55,644 nucleotides of DNA from UBA1774 sp045223835 (GCA_045223835.1 JBGUZS010000177.1:1-55644); one strand, 5' to 3'. Positions 23,928 through 33,088 are shown, numbered from the stretch's first letter. Made by a program: numbers and translations. The notes: a model not told the origin generated them from the letters alone.

Positions 23928-24112
23928 GCCTGCGGAGCAGGCCACGGTGAACCCGAAGGCAGCGGCGGGCTTCACCGATATACGCAGACTCCGGGTCTTC
24001 CCGGAGAAGAAACTGAGGGAGTTTCATTCCCGGAAAACCGGGGAGGGCCGGACCCGGGAGCCGAAATAAGCCAAACGGGGAAGCGCCGGTTGAAGAGGAC
24101 CGGCGCTTCCCC
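23928..24112 (+). ncRNA. Chain of six stem-loops between the flavoprotein and the GGT-like gene
   Basis: Successive hairpins: GCCTGC/GCAGGC (23928-23942), GGTGAACCCG with CGGG-bulge-TTCACC (23946-23976), CTCCGGG/CCCGGAG with a 4-base loop (23989-24006), GAAACT/AGTTTC (24009-24025), CCCGG-AAAA-CCGGG (24029-24042) and a perfect 14-bp stem GGGGAAGCGCCGGT/ACCGGCGCTTCCCC (24077-24112). Only short single strands remain. No known RNA family is recognised; it may be a terminator array or a structured RNA. Confidence 0.45.
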
Positions 24113-24156
24113 TCATCCGGCCGTCCAAACCTTTCCGGCGGACAGGAGGAAGAGAC

Positions 24157-25785
24157 ATGAAGAGCCCGTTTGATCCCCTGGCGCAGCGATATCCCTCCCA
24201 GCGGTACCCCATCTATGCCCGGGGCGGGATGGTGAATTGCTCCAGCCCCATGGCTTCCGCCGCAGGGCTTGCGGCGCTGAAAAAGGGTGGAAACGCCGTG
24301 GACGCCGCTGTGGCGGCGGCGGCCGCCCTCACGGTAACGGAACCGACAGCCAACGGCATTGGCGCTGATGCCTTCGCTCTGGTTTGGATCGAGAAGGAAA
24401 AGCGCCTGTTCGGTCTCAACAGCAGCGGTCCCGCCCCCATGCTGGCCGATGCGGAGCGGATCAGGGCGGAGGGCAGGGATCGGGAGGGGAAAATGCCCAC
24501 CCACGGCTGGACGCCCGTGACCGTTCCCGGCGCACCCAAGGCCTGGGCGGAGCTGGCCGGGCGCTTCGGCAGACTCTCCCTGGCGGAGGATCTGGCTCCT
24601 GCGGTCGCCTATGCCCGGGAGGGCTTTCCCTGCGCGCCTAATCTGGCCCAGACCTGGCGCGCAGCCCTGGAGAATTACCGGAGGAATCTGAAGGGGCCGG
24701 AGTTTGCCGCCTGGTTCAGGACCTTCGCTCCGGAGGGAAAGGCGCCGGAGGCGGGGGATATTCTCCGTCTGCCGCACCATGCAGACACCCTGGAGGAGAT
24801 CGGCAGGACCGGGGCGGAGAGCTTCTATCGGGGAGAGCTGGCGAAGCGGATCGACGTGGAGAGCAGGAAATACGGCGGCTGCCTCCGGTACGAGGACCTG
24901 GCCGCCTATGAAGCCCGGTGGGTGGAACCCCTCCGGCTGGATTACCGGGGATACCAGGTCTGCGAGATCCCCCCCAACGGGCAGGGGATCGTAGCCCTGA
25001 TGGCCCTGAATATCCTGAAGGAATTCTCTTTTTCGGAGAAGGATTCCCCGGAGACCTGTCACCGTCAGCTGGAGGCCGTCAAGATGGCCTTTGCGGACGC
25101 CTTCCGCTATGTGACGGATCCCCGGGAGAAGGAGATCGACTGCCGGCGCCTCCTGGATCCCGCCTACGGGGCGGAGCGGGCGCGGGAGATGACGGACCGG
25201 GCGCAGATCTGGACCCATGGGATCCCGCCCAAAAGCGGAACGGTATACCTCTGCTGCGCAGATGGAGAGGGGAACATGGTCTCCTATATCCAGTCCAATT
25301 ACAACGGCTTCGGCTCCGGCATCGTGGTGGACGGCACCGGGATCGCTCTCCAGAACCGGGGAGCGGATTTCTCTCTGGACCCCGGCCACGCCAATTTTCT
25401 CCGGCCCGGCAAGCGCACCTACCATACCATCATCCCAGGCTTCCTGATGAAGGACGGTCTGCCGGTGGGCCCCTTCGGCGTCATGGGCGGATATATGCAG
25501 CCCCAGGGACATGTGCAGGTGGTCATGAACTATGCGGATTTCCATCTGGATCCCCAGCAGGCTCTGGATGCGCCCCGGTGGCAGTGGATGCGGGACGGCC
25601 GCGTCACGGTGGAATCCCGCTTCGACCCAAGCCTGGCCAGGGCTCTGCAGCGGCGGGGCCATCAGCTCAGCTATGACCTGGAGACGGCCTCCTTCGGCCG
25701 GGGCCAGATGATCGTCCGCCTGTCCAACGGCGTGCTGGTGGGGGGGACAGAATCCCGTACTGACAGCAATATCGCCTGCTTCTGA
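24157..25785 (+). CDS. Gamma-glutamyltransferase-like Ntn hydrolase, cytoplasmic
   Basis: A 542-residue GGT-family protein that would cleave itself to form an N-terminal nucleophile hydrolase acting on gamma-glutamyl or related amides. GNAVDAAVAAAAALTVTEP and the later GADAFALV are large-subunit signatures. The likely nucleophile Thr is in KSGTVYLCCADGEGN (about residue 362), followed by SYIQSNYNGFGSG and a late MGGYMQPQGHVQV. There is no signal peptide, unlike the secreted glutathione-degrading enzymes. This suggests an intracellular role such as cephalosporin-acylase-like or gamma-glutamyl catabolism. Confidence 0.92.
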   Translation: MKSPFDPLAQRYPSQRYPIYARGGMVNCSSPMASAAGLAALKKGGNAVDAAVAAAAALTVTEPTANGIGADAFALVWIEKEKRLFGLNSSGPAPMLADAERIRAEGRDREGKMPTHGWTPVTVPGAPKAWAELAGRFGRLSLAEDLAPAVAYAREGFPCAPNLAQTWRAALENYRRNLKGPEFAAWFRTFAPEGKAPEAGDILRLPHHADTLEEIGRTGAESFYRGELAKRIDVESRKYGGCLRYEDLAAYEARWVEPLRLDYRGYQVCEIPPNGQGIVALMALNILKEFSFSEKDSPETCHRQLEAVKMAFADAFRYVTDPREKEIDCRRLLDPAYGAERAREMTDRAQIWTHGIPPKSGTVYLCCADGEGNMVSYIQSNYNGFGSGIVVDGTGIALQNRGADFSLDPGHANFLRPGKRTYHTIIPGFLMKDGLPVGPFGVMGGYMQPQGHVQVVMNYADFHLDPQQALDAPRWQWMRDGRVTVESRFDPSLARALQRRGHQLSYDLETASFGRGQMIVRLSNGVLVGGTESRTDSNIACF

Positions 25786-25845
25786 ACGGGAGGAAGGATG
25801 CCGCCGGTATGCCATATCCCCGATCATAGCTTTTGACCGCAAATA

Positions 25846-25874
25846 TTGTGCGCCGCTTCCGGATATGCTATAGT
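25846..25874 (+). promoter_or_regulatory. Promoter of the phosphohexomutase gene
   Basis: TTGTGC, a 17-bp spacer and TATAGT, about 34 bases before the ATG. Confidence 0.6.
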
Positions 25875-25907
25875 TGTATCCGGAACAAAAATGATGGAGC
25901 TGAAGCA

Positions 25908-27584
25908 ATGCGGACAAAAGAGGAAATCAGCGCGGAATATGCCCGGTGGAGGGCGGAGGCGAGGGATCCGGAGCTGGCCGCCCGCCTGAGAGAGCTGGAC
26001 AGCGCCGGGATCGAGGACGCCTTTTATCGGGACCTGGCCTTCGGCACCGCCGGGCTCAGGGGCATCATGGGCCCGGGGACGAACCGCATGAACCGGTACA
26101 CCGTAGCCTGGGCCAGCCAGGGTCTGGCGAACTATCTGAAGGGGCGCTTTCCCGACCCCTCGGTGGCGGTGGCCTATGACAGCCGCAGGCAGTCCGAGGT
26201 CTTTGCCCGGATCGCCTGCGGGGTATTCGCCGCCAACGGCATCCGGGCGCGGCTGTACCCGGAGCTGATGCCCACACCCTGCCTGAGCTGGGCGGTGCGG
26301 TCCCTGGGCTGCTCCGCCGGGGTGATGGTCACCGCCAGCCACAATCCCGCCCAGTATAACGGATATAAGGTATACGGGCCGGACGGCTGCCAGATCACCG
26401 CCCAGGCGGCGGAGGAGATCCTGGGGGAGATGGAAAGATTGGATCTCTTCCGGGATGTGCGGGAGATGGATTTCGAGGAAGCGGCGGCGAAGGGGCTGGT
26501 CTCCCGGATATCCCGGGAGACGGAGGACGCCTATCTCGCCCGGGTGCTGGACCAGAGCGTCCTGTACGGGGACGAGGCGGACCGGGGGGCGGCCATCGTC
26601 TACAGCCCACTGAACGGCGCCGGAGGAAAGCCGGTGCTCCGGGCGCTGCGGGAGAGCGGATTTACGAACGTGGCCGTGGTGCGGGAGCAGGCGGAGCCGG
26701 ACGGGGATTTTCCCACCTGTCCCAGCCCCAACCCGGAAAACCGGGAGGCCATGGAGCTGGGGTTGGAATACTGCCGCAGGCTGGGGGCGGATCTGTTCCT
26801 GGCCACGGATCCGGACTGCGACCGCTGCGGCGTCGCGGTAAGGGACGGAGGGGAGTACCGCCTCCTGACGGGGAACGAGGTCGGCCTGCTGCTGCTGGAC
26901 TATATCTGCGCCCAGCGGCTGCGGCATGGGAGGCTGCCCCGGGATCCGGTTTTTGTGAAGACCATCGTCACCACGGAGCTGGCGGAGAGGATCGCCGCCC
27001 GGTACGGGGTGCGGACGGTGAACGTCCTCACGGGCTTCAAGTTCATCGGGGAGGTCATCGCCGGGCTGGAGAGGCAGGGTAGGGAGGAGGACTATATCCT
27101 GGGCTTCGAGGAGTCCTGCGGCTACCTCACCGGCGACTATGTGCGGGATAAGGACGGGGTGGACGCGGTCCTGATGATCTGCGAGATGTACGCCCGGTAT
27201 CGGGCCCTGGGGATCACCCTGCCGGAACGGCTGGAGGCGCTGTACCGGGAGCACGGCCATAGCCTGAGCACCGTATATTCCTTCGCCTTCCCGGGATCCG
27301 CCGGGATGGAGCGGATGGCGGCGCGCATGGCCTCCTTCCGCCGGGAGCCGCCCGCTGCCTGGGGCGGAGAAAGGGTGGAAAGGAGCCTGGATTATGCCCG
27401 GGGCCTGGAGGGCCTGCCTCCCGGGGATGTGCTCAAGTTCTTCACGGCCTCCGCCTCCGTGGTGATCCGCCCCTCGGGCACGGAGCCGAAGCTGAAAGCC
27501 TATGTCACCGTTACCGCGGCGGACCGGGCCGCCGCCCGGGAGCTGGAGCGGCGCATCGCCGCAGAGCTCCGGGAACGCATCTGA
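25908..27584 (+). CDS. Phospho-sugar mutase (phosphoglucomutase/phosphomannomutase)
   Basis: A 558-residue alpha-D-phosphohexomutase of the four-domain type that interconverts hexose-1- and hexose-6-phosphates. The phosphoserine is Ser144 in TASHNPAQYNGYK, the Mg loop is DPDCDRCG, the sugar loop is GFEESCG, and the C-terminal phosphate loop is RPSGTEPKLKAY. The length matches the PgcA-type phosphoglucomutases of Firmicutes. The start at 25908 is preferred because an earlier start in this frame would run into the promoter. It is a single-gene unit with its own promoter and a strong terminator. Glucose is the likeliest substrate. Confidence 0.95.
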   Translation: MRTKEEISAEYARWRAEARDPELAARLRELDSAGIEDAFYRDLAFGTAGLRGIMGPGTNRMNRYTVAWASQGLANYLKGRFPDPSVAVAYDSRRQSEVFARIACGVFAANGIRARLYPELMPTPCLSWAVRSLGCSAGVMVTASHNPAQYNGYKVYGPDGCQITAQAAEEILGEMERLDLFRDVREMDFEEAAAKGLVSRISRETEDAYLARVLDQSVLYGDEADRGAAIVYSPLNGAGGKPVLRALRESGFTNVAVVREQAEPDGDFPTCPSPNPENREAMELGLEYCRRLGADLFLATDPDCDRCGVAVRDGGEYRLLTGNEVGLLLLDYICAQRLRHGRLPRDPVFVKTIVTTELAERIAARYGVRTVNVLTGFKFIGEVIAGLERQGREEDYILGFEESCGYLTGDYVRDKDGVDAVLMICEMYARYRALGITLPERLEALYREHGHSLSTVYSFAFPGSAGMERMAARMASFRREPPAAWGGERVERSLDYARGLEGLPPGDVLKFFTASASVVIRPSGTEPKLKAYVTVTAADRAAARELERRIAAELRERI

Positions 27585-27600
27585 AAACCGTCGGGTCGCG

Positions 27601-27634
27601 CCCCTCCGCCGGAGAAGCGGAGGGGCCGTTTTTT
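27601..27634 (+). terminator. Terminator of the phosphohexomutase gene
   Basis: CCCCTCCGC/GCGGAGGGG, 9-bp stem with a 7-base loop, then CCG and six T. Confidence 0.9.
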
Positions 27635-27684
27635 CCCCGGCTGGGGCCGGTGTCCGGGAAGGGAAATCCATACGGAAAAAGGAA

Positions 27685-27713
27685 TTGCGATTTTCCTTTT
27701 CCTATGCTACAAT
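27685..27713 (+). promoter_or_regulatory. Promoter of the methyltransferase-ECF operon
   Basis: TTGCGA, a 17-bp spacer and TACAAT with an upstream TG (extended -10), about 48 bases before the ATG. Confidence 0.7.
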
Positions 27714-27761
27714 ATAAAATTACTTGAATAGGCAAATCAGCAGATCGGCGAGGGACCGGAT

Positions 27762-28637
27762 ATGTGGGTCAGCGACAACTGGAAGGACTATGCGCTTCTG
27801 GACTGCTCCGACGGGGAAAAGCTGGAGCGGTGGGGCGGGTATATCCTCCGCCGTCCGGACCCCCAGGCCATCTGGAGCACCGGCCGGGAGGGCCTGTGGA
27901 ACAAGGCGGACGCGGTTTACCGGCGCTCCTCCTCCGGCGGCGGGCGTTGGACCCTGAGCAACGTGCCCCCCCAGTGGCAGGTGAGCTATGGGGACCTGAC
28001 CTTCCGCATCAAGCTCATGAACTTCAAGCATACGGGCCTTTTTCCCGAGCAGGCGTCGAACTGGGATTTTATCCGCCGCAGCATCGCCGGGGCGGGAAGA
28101 CCCATCCGGGTGCTGAATCTGTTTGCCTATACCGGGGCCGCCACCCTGGCCGCCGCGTCAGCCGGAGCCAGCGTCTGCCATGTGGACGCAGCCAAGGGCA
28201 TGGTGGGCTGGGCGAAGGAAAACGCCCAGGTATCCGGCCTGGGGGAGAAACCTATCCGCTGGATCGTGGACGACTGCCGGAAATTTGTGGAAAAGGAGAT
28301 CCGCCGGGGCAAGCGGTACGACGCCCTGATCATGGATCCCCCCTCCTACGGCAGAGGGCCCACCGGGGAGGTCTGGAAGCTGGAGGACAGCCTCTATGAT
28401 TTCCTGGAGCTCTGCGCCGGCGTCCTGTCTCCGGAGCCCTTGTTCGTGCTGATCAGCTCCTATACCACGGGCCTGCAGCCCGCCGTACTGACCTACCTGG
28501 CGGAAACGGTGTTTTCCCGCCGCTTCGGCGGCCGGGCGGAGAGCCGGGAGCTGGGCCTCCCGGTGGAGAAAAACGGCCTGATCCTGCCCTGCGGCGCGGC
28601 CTGCCGCTGGCGGGGCAGGGCCTGCGAGGATGATTGA
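27762..28637 (+). CDS. Class I SAM-dependent methyltransferase, RlmI/RlmK-like
   Basis: A 291-residue methyltransferase. The C-terminal part shows VLNLFAYTGAATLAAASAGA as the SAM-binding loop, then HVDAAKGMVGWAKENA with the acidic ribose ligand, and IMDPPSYGRGPTGEVW with DPPSYGRG as the catalytic motif. This pattern is typical of 23S rRNA cytosine methyltransferases related to RlmI and of the archaeal/firmicute homologues. There is no PUA domain at the N-terminus, unlike E. coli RlmI. It lies three bases before ecfA1 and probably shares its transcript. The methylated base is unknown. Confidence 0.9.
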   Translation: MWVSDNWKDYALLDCSDGEKLERWGGYILRRPDPQAIWSTGREGLWNKADAVYRRSSSGGGRWTLSNVPPQWQVSYGDLTFRIKLMNFKHTGLFPEQASNWDFIRRSIAGAGRPIRVLNLFAYTGAATLAAASAGASVCHVDAAKGMVGWAKENAQVSGLGEKPIRWIVDDCRKFVEKEIRRGKRYDALIMDPPSYGRGPTGEVWKLEDSLYDFLELCAGVLSPEPLFVLISSYTTGLQPAVLTYLAETVFSRRFGGRAESRELGLPVEKNGLILPCGAACRWRGRACEDD

Positions 28638-28640
28638 ACC

Positions 28641-29483
28641 TTGAGCACCATCATTAAAGCGGAAAAGCTCGTCTATACCTACGAGGGGGCGGAAACGCCC
28701 ACCCTTCGGGGCCTGGACCTGGAGATCGAGGAAGGCAGCTTCGTGGCGGTGCTGGGGCATAACGGCTCCGGCAAATCCACCCTGGCCAAGCACCTGAACG
28801 GCATCCTGATCCCCACCTCCGGCCGGGTGCTGGTGGACGGGATGGATACGGCGAAGGAGGAAAATCTCCTGGCTGTGCGGCATACGGTGGGCATGGTCTT
28901 CCAGAATCCGGATAACCAGATCGTCGCCAATGTGGTGGAGGACGATGTGGCCTTCGGCCCGGAAAACCTGGGCATCGATCCGGCGGAGATCCGCCGCCGG
29001 GTGGACGACGCCCTGACCAGCGTGCAGATGTACGAATACCGGAACCATGCCCCCCATCTGCTCTCCGGCGGGCAGAAGCAGCGGGTGGCCATCGCGGGGA
29101 TCCTGGCCATGAAGCCCAGGTGCATCGTGCTGGATGAGCCCACGGCCATGCTGGACCCGGTGGGCCGGGGGGAGGTGCTGGATACCGTCATCCGCCTGAA
29201 TAAGCAGGAGGGGATCACGGTGATCCTGGTGACCCACCACATGGAGGAATGCATCGGGGCGGACCGGCTTCTGGTCATGTCCGGGGGCGCCATCCTGATG
29301 GACGGCAGCCCCAGAGAGATCTTCCCCCGGGTGGAGGAGATGGAGGCGGCTCATCTGGGCGTGCCGGACACCACCCGGCTGATCTACGCCCTGAACCGGG
29401 AGGGCTGCAGCCTTCCCCTGGAGGCCATCACCACGGAAGAATGCGCCCAGGCGCTGCTGCGCGCCTTCGGGCATAAGGAGTAA
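28641..29483 (+). CDS. ecfA1: Energy-coupling factor transporter ATPase EcfA1
   Basis: A 280-residue ABC ATPase of the general vitamin-uptake ECF module. Walker A is GHNGSGKST, the Q-loop region reads FQNPDNQIVANVVEDDVAFG, the ABC signature is LSGGQKQRVAIAG and Walker B ends in LDEPTAMLDP. The FQNPDNQ motif marks the A1 subunit. It starts at a TTG, three bases after the methyltransferase stop codon, with a weak GAGGA site. Together with EcfA2 and EcfT it forms an energising module shared by several vitamin-binding S components encoded elsewhere. Confidence 0.96.
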   Translation: MSTIIKAEKLVYTYEGAETPTLRGLDLEIEEGSFVAVLGHNGSGKSTLAKHLNGILIPTSGRVLVDGMDTAKEENLLAVRHTVGMVFQNPDNQIVANVVEDDVAFGPENLGIDPAEIRRRVDDALTSVQMYEYRNHAPHLLSGGQKQRVAIAGILAMKPRCIVLDEPTAMLDPVGRGEVLDTVIRLNKQEGITVILVTHHMEECIGADRLLVMSGGAILMDGSPREIFPRVEEMEAAHLGVPDTTRLIYALNREGCSLPLEAITTEECAQALLRAFGHKE

Positions 29484-29489
29484 GGGACC

Positions 29490-30356
29490 TTGACACCAGT
29501 TTTGCAGACGGTCCGATTGACCCATCGCTACAGCGAGGGCACGCCCTTTGAGCGGGTGGCGGTGGAAAGCGTGGACTTTTCCGCCCGGCGCGGGGAATTT
29601 ATCGCCATCATCGGACATACCGGCTCCGGGAAGAGCACCTTCATCCAGCACTTGAACGGGCTGCTGAAGCCCAGCTCCGGCAGCGTGCTCTTCGATGGAC
29701 GGGATATCCATTCCAGCAAGGAATTCACCCGGCAGGTACGCTTCCGGGTGGGCCTTCTGTTCCAGTATCCGGAGTACCAGCTCTTTGAGGAGACGGTGTA
29801 CCGGGATATCGCCTTTGGCCCGAAGAACATGAAGCTGAAGGAGGACGAGGTGGACGAGCGGGTCCGGGAGGCCGCGGACTTCGTGGGCCTGGAGGAGAGT
29901 CTGCTGGAAAAATCTCCCTTCGACCTCTCCGGCGGCCAGAAGCGCCGGGTGGCCATAGCCGGCGTCATCGCCATGCGCCCGGAAGTGCTGATCCTGGATG
30001 AGCCCACCGCCGGACTGGATCCCGGGGGCCGGGAGGAGCTTTTGGAAAACATCCTGCGCTACCACGACGGTGGCAAGCGCACGGTGATCTATATCACCCA
30101 CAGCATGGAGGACGCGGCCCGCACCGCCCAGCGCATCGTGGTGTTCAACCACGGCCATATCGCCATGGACGGCACGCCGAAGGAGGTGTTCCGCCGGGGC
30201 TTCGAGCTGGTGCAGATGGGGATCATCGTTCCCCAGATCACCCGGGTGATGATGCGCCTCCGGGAGCTGGGGCTGGATGTGGACGACGGCGTGTACTCCG
30301 TGGAACAGGCCCTGGCCGCCCTTCGGGAGAGAAAGGGGGGCGGGGACCATGCTTAA
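29490..30356 (+). CDS. ecfA2: Energy-coupling factor transporter ATPase EcfA2
   Basis: A 288-residue ABC ATPase that pairs with EcfA1. Walker A is GHTGSGKST, the Q-loop segment is FQYPEYQLFEETVYRDIAFG, the signature is LSGGQKRRVAIAG and Walker B ends in LDEPTAGLDP. The FQYPEYQLFEE motif is typical of the A2 subunit. It begins at TTG after AAGGAGTAAGGGACC, six bases after the ecfA1 stop. Its 3' end overlaps ecfT by 8 bases. These tight junctions support equal synthesis of the heterodimer. Confidence 0.96.
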   Translation: MTPVLQTVRLTHRYSEGTPFERVAVESVDFSARRGEFIAIIGHTGSGKSTFIQHLNGLLKPSSGSVLFDGRDIHSSKEFTRQVRFRVGLLFQYPEYQLFEETVYRDIAFGPKNMKLKEDEVDERVREAADFVGLEESLLEKSPFDLSGGQKRRVAIAGVIAMRPEVLILDEPTAGLDPGGREELLENILRYHDGGKRTVIYITHSMEDAARTAQRIVVFNHGHIAMDGTPKEVFRRGFELVQMGIIVPQITRVMMRLRELGLDVDDGVYSVEQALAALRERKGGGDHA

Positions 30357-31155
30357 GGATATCACCCTGGGCCAGTACTATCCCGGGGATACCCTGGTCC
30401 ACCGGCTGGACCCCCGCACCAAGCTGATCCTCACCCTGGTCTATATCGTCGCCCTGTTTACGGCGGCGGTCTATGCCGGGTATGTCCTGGTGTTCCTGTT
30501 TCTGGCGGTGAGCATCCTGGTCTCCCGCATCCGGCTCCGGAGCATCCTCAGCGGGCTGAAGCCCCTGATCATCATCGTGCTGATCACCGGGATCCTCAAC
30601 CTCTTCTATACGAGGGGGGAGCATCTGCTGGTGCATTTCTGGCGCATCAGCATCTACTGGGAGGGCGTGGAGACCGCCATATTCATGGCCCTGCGGATCA
30701 TGCTCCTGATCGCAGGCACCTTGCTCCTCACCTATACCACCTCTCCGCTGCAGCTGACGGACGGGCTGGAAAGCCTGCTGAACCCCCTGAAGAAAATCCA
30801 TGTGCCGGTGCACGAGCTGGCCATGATGATGTCCATCGCTCTGCGCTTCATCCCCACCCTCATCGAGGAGACGGATAAGATCATGAGCGCCCAGCGGGCG
30901 CGGGGGGCGGATTTCGAGACCGGCGGCCTCATCGCCAAGGCGAAGGCCATGCTCCCCCTGCTGATCCCCCTCTTCGTCAGCGCCTTCCGCCGGGCGGATG
31001 AGCTGGCGACCGCCATGGAGAGCCGCTGCTATCACGGGGGAGACGGGCGGACCCGCATGAAGCAGCTGCGCATGGCCCGGCGGGACTGGATCGCCCTGGC
31101 TGTGGGCGCACTGCTCCTTGCCCTGGTGATCCTGCTCCGGAGGCTGGGGATTTGA
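30349..31155 (+). CDS. ecfT: Energy-coupling factor transporter transmembrane protein EcfT
   Basis: A 268-residue membrane subunit that couples the ATPases to vitamin-binding S proteins. The start MLKDITLGQYYPGDTLVHRL at 30349 is the standard EcfT N-terminus (GQY-x-PG-x-S/T-x2-H-x-LDPR), so longer readings are rejected. Coupling helices carry the Ala-Arg-Gly motifs in SAQRARGADF and AMESRCYHGG (the second as Ser-Arg). Several hydrophobic helices fill the first half. Overlaps with ecfA2 upstream and truA downstream show a polycistronic unit. Confidence 0.95.
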   Translation: MLKDITLGQYYPGDTLVHRLDPRTKLILTLVYIVALFTAAVYAGYVLVFLFLAVSILVSRIRLRSILSGLKPLIIIVLITGILNLFYTRGEHLLVHFWRISIYWEGVETAIFMALRIMLLIAGTLLLTYTTSPLQLTDGLESLLNPLKKIHVPVHELAMMMSIALRFIPTLIEETDKIMSAQRARGADFETGGLIAKAKAMLPLLIPLFVSAFRRADELATAMESRCYHGGDGRTRMKQLRMARRDWIALAVGALLLALVILLRRLGI

Positions 31156-31916
31156 GACAGCTTGCCTTGCGCCTCAGCTACGACGGCTCCGCCTACCACG
31201 GCTGGCAGCGGCAGAAGGGCCTCCCCACGGTACAGGAGACTCTGGAGGAAGCCCTGACCAAGCTCTGCAAGGCTGAGACCCGCGCCTTGGGCTGCGGCAG
31301 GACGGACGCCGGGGTGCATGCCCGGAAATACTGCGCCGGGTTCCGGACGGAATGCGGCGTACCCGCCGACCGGCTGCCCCTCGCCCTGAACGCCCTGCTG
31401 CCGCCGGATATCGCGGTGCAGGCGGCCTGCGAGGTGGAACCGGGCTTTCATCCCGTGTTTTCCTGCCGGAAGAAGGAATATACCTATTATCTGCGTACCG
31501 GCGCGATCCGGGATCCCTTTGAACGGGACCGGGTCTGGTTTCGTCCCGGAGAGCTGGAGCTTGACCGGCTGCGGGCGGGGGCGGCACAGTTCCTGGGCAC
31601 CCATGATTTCGCCGCGGTGCGCAGCGTGGGTACCAATGTGAAGACCACCGTGCGGACGGTTTACGATTTTGCCGTGGAGCGGGAGGGGGATCTGTTTTCC
31701 TTCCGCATCTGCGCCAGCGGCTTCCTGTACAATATGGCCAGGGCGATGGTGGGCACTGTGCTCTATGTCTCCCTGGGGAAGCTGCGGCCGGAGGAGATCC
31801 CGGCGATCCTGGAGGCGGGGGACCGCTGCCTGGCGGGGCCCACCGTTCCGCCCCAGGGCTTGTACATGACCGGAGTCTGGTATGACGGGGAGGCGGGGAG
31901 GATGATGCAGGCATGA
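31152..31916 (+). CDS. truA: tRNA pseudouridine synthase A
   Basis: A 254-residue enzyme that forms pseudouridine at positions 38-40 of tRNA anticodon arms. The catalytic Asp is in CGRTDAGVHA (Asp52). Early LRLSYDGSAYHGWQRQ and later ASGFLYNMARAMVGTV are family signatures. It starts with TTG overlapping the ecfT stop (four bases). The ecfA1-ecfA2-ecfT-truA order is conserved in Firmicutes, where it usually sits among ribosomal protein genes; here it does not. Its stop overlaps the next gene as ATGA. Confidence 0.96.
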   Translation: MRQLALRLSYDGSAYHGWQRQKGLPTVQETLEEALTKLCKAETRALGCGRTDAGVHARKYCAGFRTECGVPADRLPLALNALLPPDIAVQAACEVEPGFHPVFSCRKKEYTYYLRTGAIRDPFERDRVWFRPGELELDRLRAGAAQFLGTHDFAAVRSVGTNVKTTVRTVYDFAVEREGDLFSFRICASGFLYNMARAMVGTVLYVSLGKLRPEEIPAILEAGDRCLAGPTVPPQGLYMTGVWYDGEAGRMMQA

Positions 31917-32995
31917 GACCGGTATTCAAGGGCGTTCTCCGCTTTCTGGGCGGCCTGTTCCTCCTGGGCCTGGTGGTCCTGGCGGCGGTGGGGATCGTTC
32001 AGAACGGGAGGGCGGGAGAAAAGACGGAAACCGCCTCCGCCTTCAGCTTTGATCCCTACAGCGAAAACCGCTTCACCGCCGTGGGGAGCAGCCTCCTGGT
32101 GAGCGCGGATTCCGGCCTGACCCTGTTCGACGGGGAGGGGGAGCTCCTCCTTTCCCGGTCTGCAGGCTACGCCGACCCCCTGGTCTTCTCCCGGGGAAAG
32201 ACCGCCGCGGTCTGGAGCCAGGAAAACAGCATCGCCCTGCTGATCAAGGAAGACGGCGAAACGGTGGAGGTGGGCCTCCCCGGCAGCGTGATCACCGGAA
32301 AGGTGAACACGCAGGGCTGGGGCGTCTTCCTGGCCCGGGAAGGGGGCAGTAAGGGCGTCGCCATTGCCGTCAAGCCCGATGGGCAGGCGGTGTACCGGGT
32401 ACGCCTGGGCAGCAGCTATCCCGTGGACGCGGATCTCTCCCCGGACAGCGGCAGTCTTGCCCTGCTCACCCTGCAGGGAGAGGGTTCCCACCTGGGGATC
32501 TACAGCCTGAACCAGGAGACGGAGCTGCGGAGCTGGTCCGGGGAGGAGGAGATCTTCTTCGAGGCGGCATACCTGAGCGGAAACGCGCTCCTCCTGCTGA
32601 GCACGGAGCGGGCGCTGTTCCTGGACGAGAGATGCGAGCCGGTGAACGAATTTGCCTTCACGGGGGAATTCCTGAAGGATTACGCGATCTCTGAGGAGGG
32701 CTTCATCGTCCTGGCCCTGGGGCGTCACCGGAACGGCAGCGCGGCCCGGCTGCTCACCCTGGATAAGGACGGCCGGGAGCTGGCCTCTCTGGAGATCCAG
32801 GGCGAGGTCCAGGGGCTGAGCGCCGCGGGGCGCTGGGTCTCCGTGCTGTATCAGGACCGGCTGGCGCTCTATGATCCGGAGCTGCAGGAAAAGGGCAGCC
32901 TGGAGAACGCTTCGGGCGTACAGGCGTCCCTGGTGCGGGAGGATGGCAGCGCCATCGTCGTCGCCGGAGGCAATGCGACGGTTTTTCAACCGTAA
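31913..32995 (+). CDS. Membrane-anchored beta-propeller-like protein, DUF5711 type
   Basis: A 360-residue protein with one N-terminal transmembrane helix (about residues 9-29) and a large extracytoplasmic part of repeated short strands (motifs such as GLTLFDGEGELL, HLGIYSLNQETE, RLALYDPELQ), which suggests a WD40/PQQ-like propeller. It resembles the DUF5711 proteins of Clostridia. No catalytic residues are recognised. It overlaps the truA stop by four bases and lies about 90 bases before a CvpA-family gene, a neighbour I recall from related genomes. Function unknown; a scaffold in the cell envelope is possible. Confidence 0.85.
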   Translation: MRPVFKGVLRFLGGLFLLGLVVLAAVGIVQNGRAGEKTETASAFSFDPYSENRFTAVGSSLLVSADSGLTLFDGEGELLLSRSAGYADPLVFSRGKTAAVWSQENSIALLIKEDGETVEVGLPGSVITGKVNTQGWGVFLAREGGSKGVAIAVKPDGQAVYRVRLGSSYPVDADLSPDSGSLALLTLQGEGSHLGIYSLNQETELRSWSGEEEIFFEAAYLSGNALLLLSTERALFLDERCEPVNEFAFTGEFLKDYAISEEGFIVLALGRHRNGSAARLLTLDKDGRELASLEIQGEVQGLSAAGRWVSVLYQDRLALYDPELQEKGSLENASGVQASLVREDGSAIVVAGGNATVFQP

Positions 32996-33088
32996 AGAAC
33001 GTACAGAGGGCTCAGGGACGGATCGGCGGAAATGAGCCCGCATAAATCGGCAGGGGTTCAGCTCCCCTAGCCTGAAGGAGGCAATCCC

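Noticed and set aside
23902..25917. A 671-codon minus-strand open frame opposite the GGT-like gene.
   Set aside because: Composition-driven shadow; GGT motifs lie on the plus strand.
28158..30365. A 735-codon minus-strand open frame opposite ecfA1 and ecfA2.
   Set aside because: Spans several clear plus-strand genes and contains no recognisable domain.
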